Notes under the pieces: model-generated | What the model was told of the DNA's origin: nothing | Database searches by the model: none | The model's input: only the letters and a program-made list of their open reading frames with translations | In this document: piece by piece, positions 62,642-64,000 of the stretch | How positions within the stretch are numbered: the first letter of the stretch is position 1 | How the letters are laid out: each line of letters starts with the position of its first letter | Translations under genes and position numbers: made by a program | NCBI GenBank assembly: GCA_963531535.1 | Contig: CAUSGX010000001.1 | Location: 62,001-126,000 of the forward strand | Direction of reading: 5' to 3' | Length of the DNA stretch: 64,000 nt | Origin: HOT-345 sp963531535 | Lineage (GTDB): Bacteria > Patescibacteriota > Gracilibacteria > Absconditabacterales > Absconditicoccaceae

Positions 62642-63109
62642 CTACTTAAAACTTCCTCTCTTCCAAAAAAACGGTGGCTGAATACCCAATGCACGCAAAT
62701 AAACGTATCCTTGTCCGCGATGATGCGTCTCATTCTCAATAATATAAAGAATCCACTGAGCTATAGAAAACTTCATCTGATAGGGACTGATCTCTTGCCC
62801 ATAATTTTGAATCATTTTACATTCTGAGAGCAGAGAAATAAGAACCTGATCTCGTAAAGCGAGCAGTTCTCCTTTAGTGGTAGGGAAGTTATCTTGCTCA
62901 AAAAGAGAAATATGTTGCTCCTTTAAAGCCTCAGCCAAAATATAATCCCAAATACCAATAAACTCCTTAATCATCTCTGAAAAAGGACGCATTCCACCAA
63001 TAGAAAAAGTAAAAAGATCCTTCTCAGGAAATGCCTCAATAACTTGACGAGTTAATCAATGAGCATCTTGATAATTTTGTAAAAGTATTTCTTCTGTAAG
63101 AGTATTCAT
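62642..63109 (-). CDS. DinB-like four-helix protein
   Basis: A 155-residue protein. Helices with YQDAHGLTRQVIEAFPEKDL, GGMRPFSEMIKEFIGIWDYI and IIENETHHRGQGYVYLRAL. The metal-type His residues (AHGL, ETHHRGQ) fit DinB/YfiT-like hydrolase or thiol-transferase proteins; the HxxG-Q end of helix four is typical. TGA gives AHGL. Substrate unknown. Standard length. Confidence 0.8.
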
Positions 63110-63215
63110 AAATTCAAAAATAGAGAAATATAAAAAGAACTTATAACCGTTATTTATTTTTTTTCAAGCCCAAAAAATTTCTTAAAAAACAAAAAAGTTC
63201 CCTCAAGAAATCCTC

Positions 63216-63288
63216 TGGGGTAGCTGGGGATCGAACCCAGGACCACCAGCTTAAAAGGCTGTTGCTCTACCGACTGAGCTACTACCCC
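63216..63288 (-). tRNA. tRNA-Lys(TTT)
   Basis: The cloverleaf has the GGGGTAG acceptor strand, anticodon stem CAGC/GCTG, loop CTTTTAA and discriminator A. No CCA is encoded. Confidence 0.95.
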
Positions 63289-63384
63289 TCAAGAGGAAAA
63301 ATCCTATTAAGGAAACTTTTTCAAAAGACAACAAGAGCGAGTATACTATTTTCCCCTCTTATTGCAAGCTATTTTTTCAAAGGA

Positions 63385-63573
63385 CTAGATAAATCCCTTA
63401 AACTTTTTGTAAAGTCTTGAGTTAATCTTTACCTTTACTTGACTTCCATCTTCAAGTTTAATCCATTTATTGATCAGGTTCACCTTAAACTGTCTCTTCC
63501 CTGCTCTCATAGAGTGAGATCTAGTCTGTCCTGATGTAGTTTTTCTACCTGTAAAATAACATATTCTAGCCAT
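63385..63573 (-). CDS. rpmB: Ribosomal protein bL28
   Basis: A 62-residue basic protein starting MARICYFTGRKTTSGQTRSH, the typical L28 opening, with KRQFKVNLINKWIKLEDGSQ and VKINSRLYKKFKGFI. No TGA among five glycines. It lies 34 bases after rplY on the same strand, so it may share its transcript. Confidence 0.95.
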   Translation of the reverse strand: MARICYFTGRKTTSGQTRSHSMRAGKRQFKVNLINKWIKLEDGSQVKVKINSRLYKKFKGFI

Positions 63574-63607
63574 GATAATTACAACACAATCAAGATAAAA
63601 TACTGAA

Positions 63608-64000
63608 CTAAGCAGTTGCTGCAGCTTCTTCAGTTGAAGTAGATTCACCTTCTTCATCAGAAAGCTCAACTACAGTAAGCACTGGTTGATCAAGATCATC
63701 AATAATCTCTACATTCTTTGCCACCACCAAGTCTCTTACAAAAACTACATCATTTGCAGTTTCAATCTTTGAAAGATCAACCTCGATTGAATGAGGTAGA
63801 TTCTGAGGAAGCGCCTCAACCTCAACAGTATCTTTAACAAGTTGAATCTTTCCTTGGTTAAGTTTTTCTACCTGAGATTCTCCAACAAGCACTACTGGAA
63901 CTCCAGCAGATACCTTTTGATGCTTATCTACAGCCAAAAAGTCAATTGAAAGTACTTCATCAGTTACTGGATCAAGTTGTAATGCATGAAGCAAAACAAG
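63608..64000 (-). CDS. rplY: Ribosomal protein bL25 (CTC type), C-terminal part
   Basis: The gene enters from the right edge; about 131 residues are visible. LLHALQLDPVTDEVLSIDFL is the junction between the 5S-rRNA-binding L25 domain (outside the window) and the TL5/CTC beta-domain, followed by VPVVLVGESQVEKLNQGKI, LPQNLPHSIEVDLSKIE and an acidic Glu/Ala/Thr-rich tail typical of CTC proteins. No TGA among the few glycines present. Confidence 0.93.
   Translation of the reverse strand, partial: LVLLHALQLDPVTDEVLSIDFLAVDKHQKVSAGVPVVLVGESQVEKLNQGKIQLVKDTVEVEALPQNLPHSIEVDLSKIETANDVVFVRDLVVAKNVEIIDDLDQPVLTVVELSDEEGESTSTEEAAATA

Noticed and set aside
1..64000. UGA as selenocysteine, tryptophan (code 4) or simple frequent pseudogenes
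   Set aside because: UGA sits on conserved Gly, not Trp or Cys, in dozens of intact genes. It occurs many times per gene without any SECIS-like element, and UGG is used normally for Trp.
1..64000. tRNA-Gly(UCA), rRNA genes, replication origin
   Set aside because: I looked for a tRNA with a TCA anticodon, for 16S/23S conserved segments and for DnaA-box clusters and saw none in this window.

Overview
The window comes from a low-GC bacterium that reads UGA as glycine (translation table 25). This is the hallmark of the Absconditabacteria (SR1) / Gracilibacteria (BD1-5) branch of the Candidate Phyla Radiation. Under the standard code most genes break at in-frame TGA. With TGA = Gly they become full-length proteins, and the TGAs fall on invariant glycines: Walker A of an ABC-F ATPase, both glycines of an LSGGE signature, the dUTPase motifs, the SHGC motif of an L,D-transpeptidase and the GCICC motif of a CobW GTPase. 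Every gene I could close ends in TAA or TAG. The sequence cannot separate the two phyla, and no rRNA and no tRNA-Gly(UCA) lie inside the window.

Layout. 1-2000: end of a TrmA/RlmD-type methyltransferase, then ten minus-strand tRNAs with rpsT (S20) among them. 2000-11200: housekeeping genes (ABC-F, tmk, xth, map, dut, a SplB-like radical SAM protein, lysS) with two orphan genes. 11300-22000: an orphan gene, parts of a type IV secretion-like apparatus (PrgI-like, three pilin-like proteins, a TraC-like protein), yqeY, a polysaccharide deacetylase, a winged-helix regulator, and two related secreted proteins around a duplicated 0.2-kb leader. 22000-34000: DUF4012 envelope protein, gpmA, another orphan gene, an Lgt-like membrane protein, rny, and a pair of large single-pass membrane proteins. 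34000-42100: an SLH-domain esterase interrupted by TAG, tandem lipoprotein paralogues, a type IV prepilin operon, gatB, and an HExxH protein. 42200-47900: an FNR-like protein, a three-gene operon that looks dedicated to metal handling (zinc-ribbon/HTH protein, nicotianamine synthase-like enzyme, His-rich CobW GTPase), an L,D-transpeptidase and an FtsE-like ATPase. 48100-59000: long minus-strand runs (rel, zinc-ribbon membrane protein, pilus-like protein, secreted binding-protein-like protein, mscL, ybaB, exonuclease, nrdR; then htpX and lemA). 59200-61200: three orphan genes, one with a phage-type signature. 61200-64000: PH-domain protein, rpmE, RNHCP protein, DinB-like protein, tRNA-Lys, rpmB, and the end of rplY.

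How it fits together. The gene set is that of a reduced, probably episymbiotic or predatory cell. Translation and nucleotide housekeeping are retained. Many genes concern the envelope: pili, T4SS-like pilins, SLH and lipoproteins, DUF4012, L,D-transpeptidase, deacetylase.

Points most worth following: seven orphan genes that contain no UGA at all, each with a near-consensus -35/-10 promoter and most with their own terminator; the putative metal operon; an over-represented AAATCTGA(T/C)TT word concentrated in intergenic DNA; and the duplicated regulator leader joined to a gene fragment.
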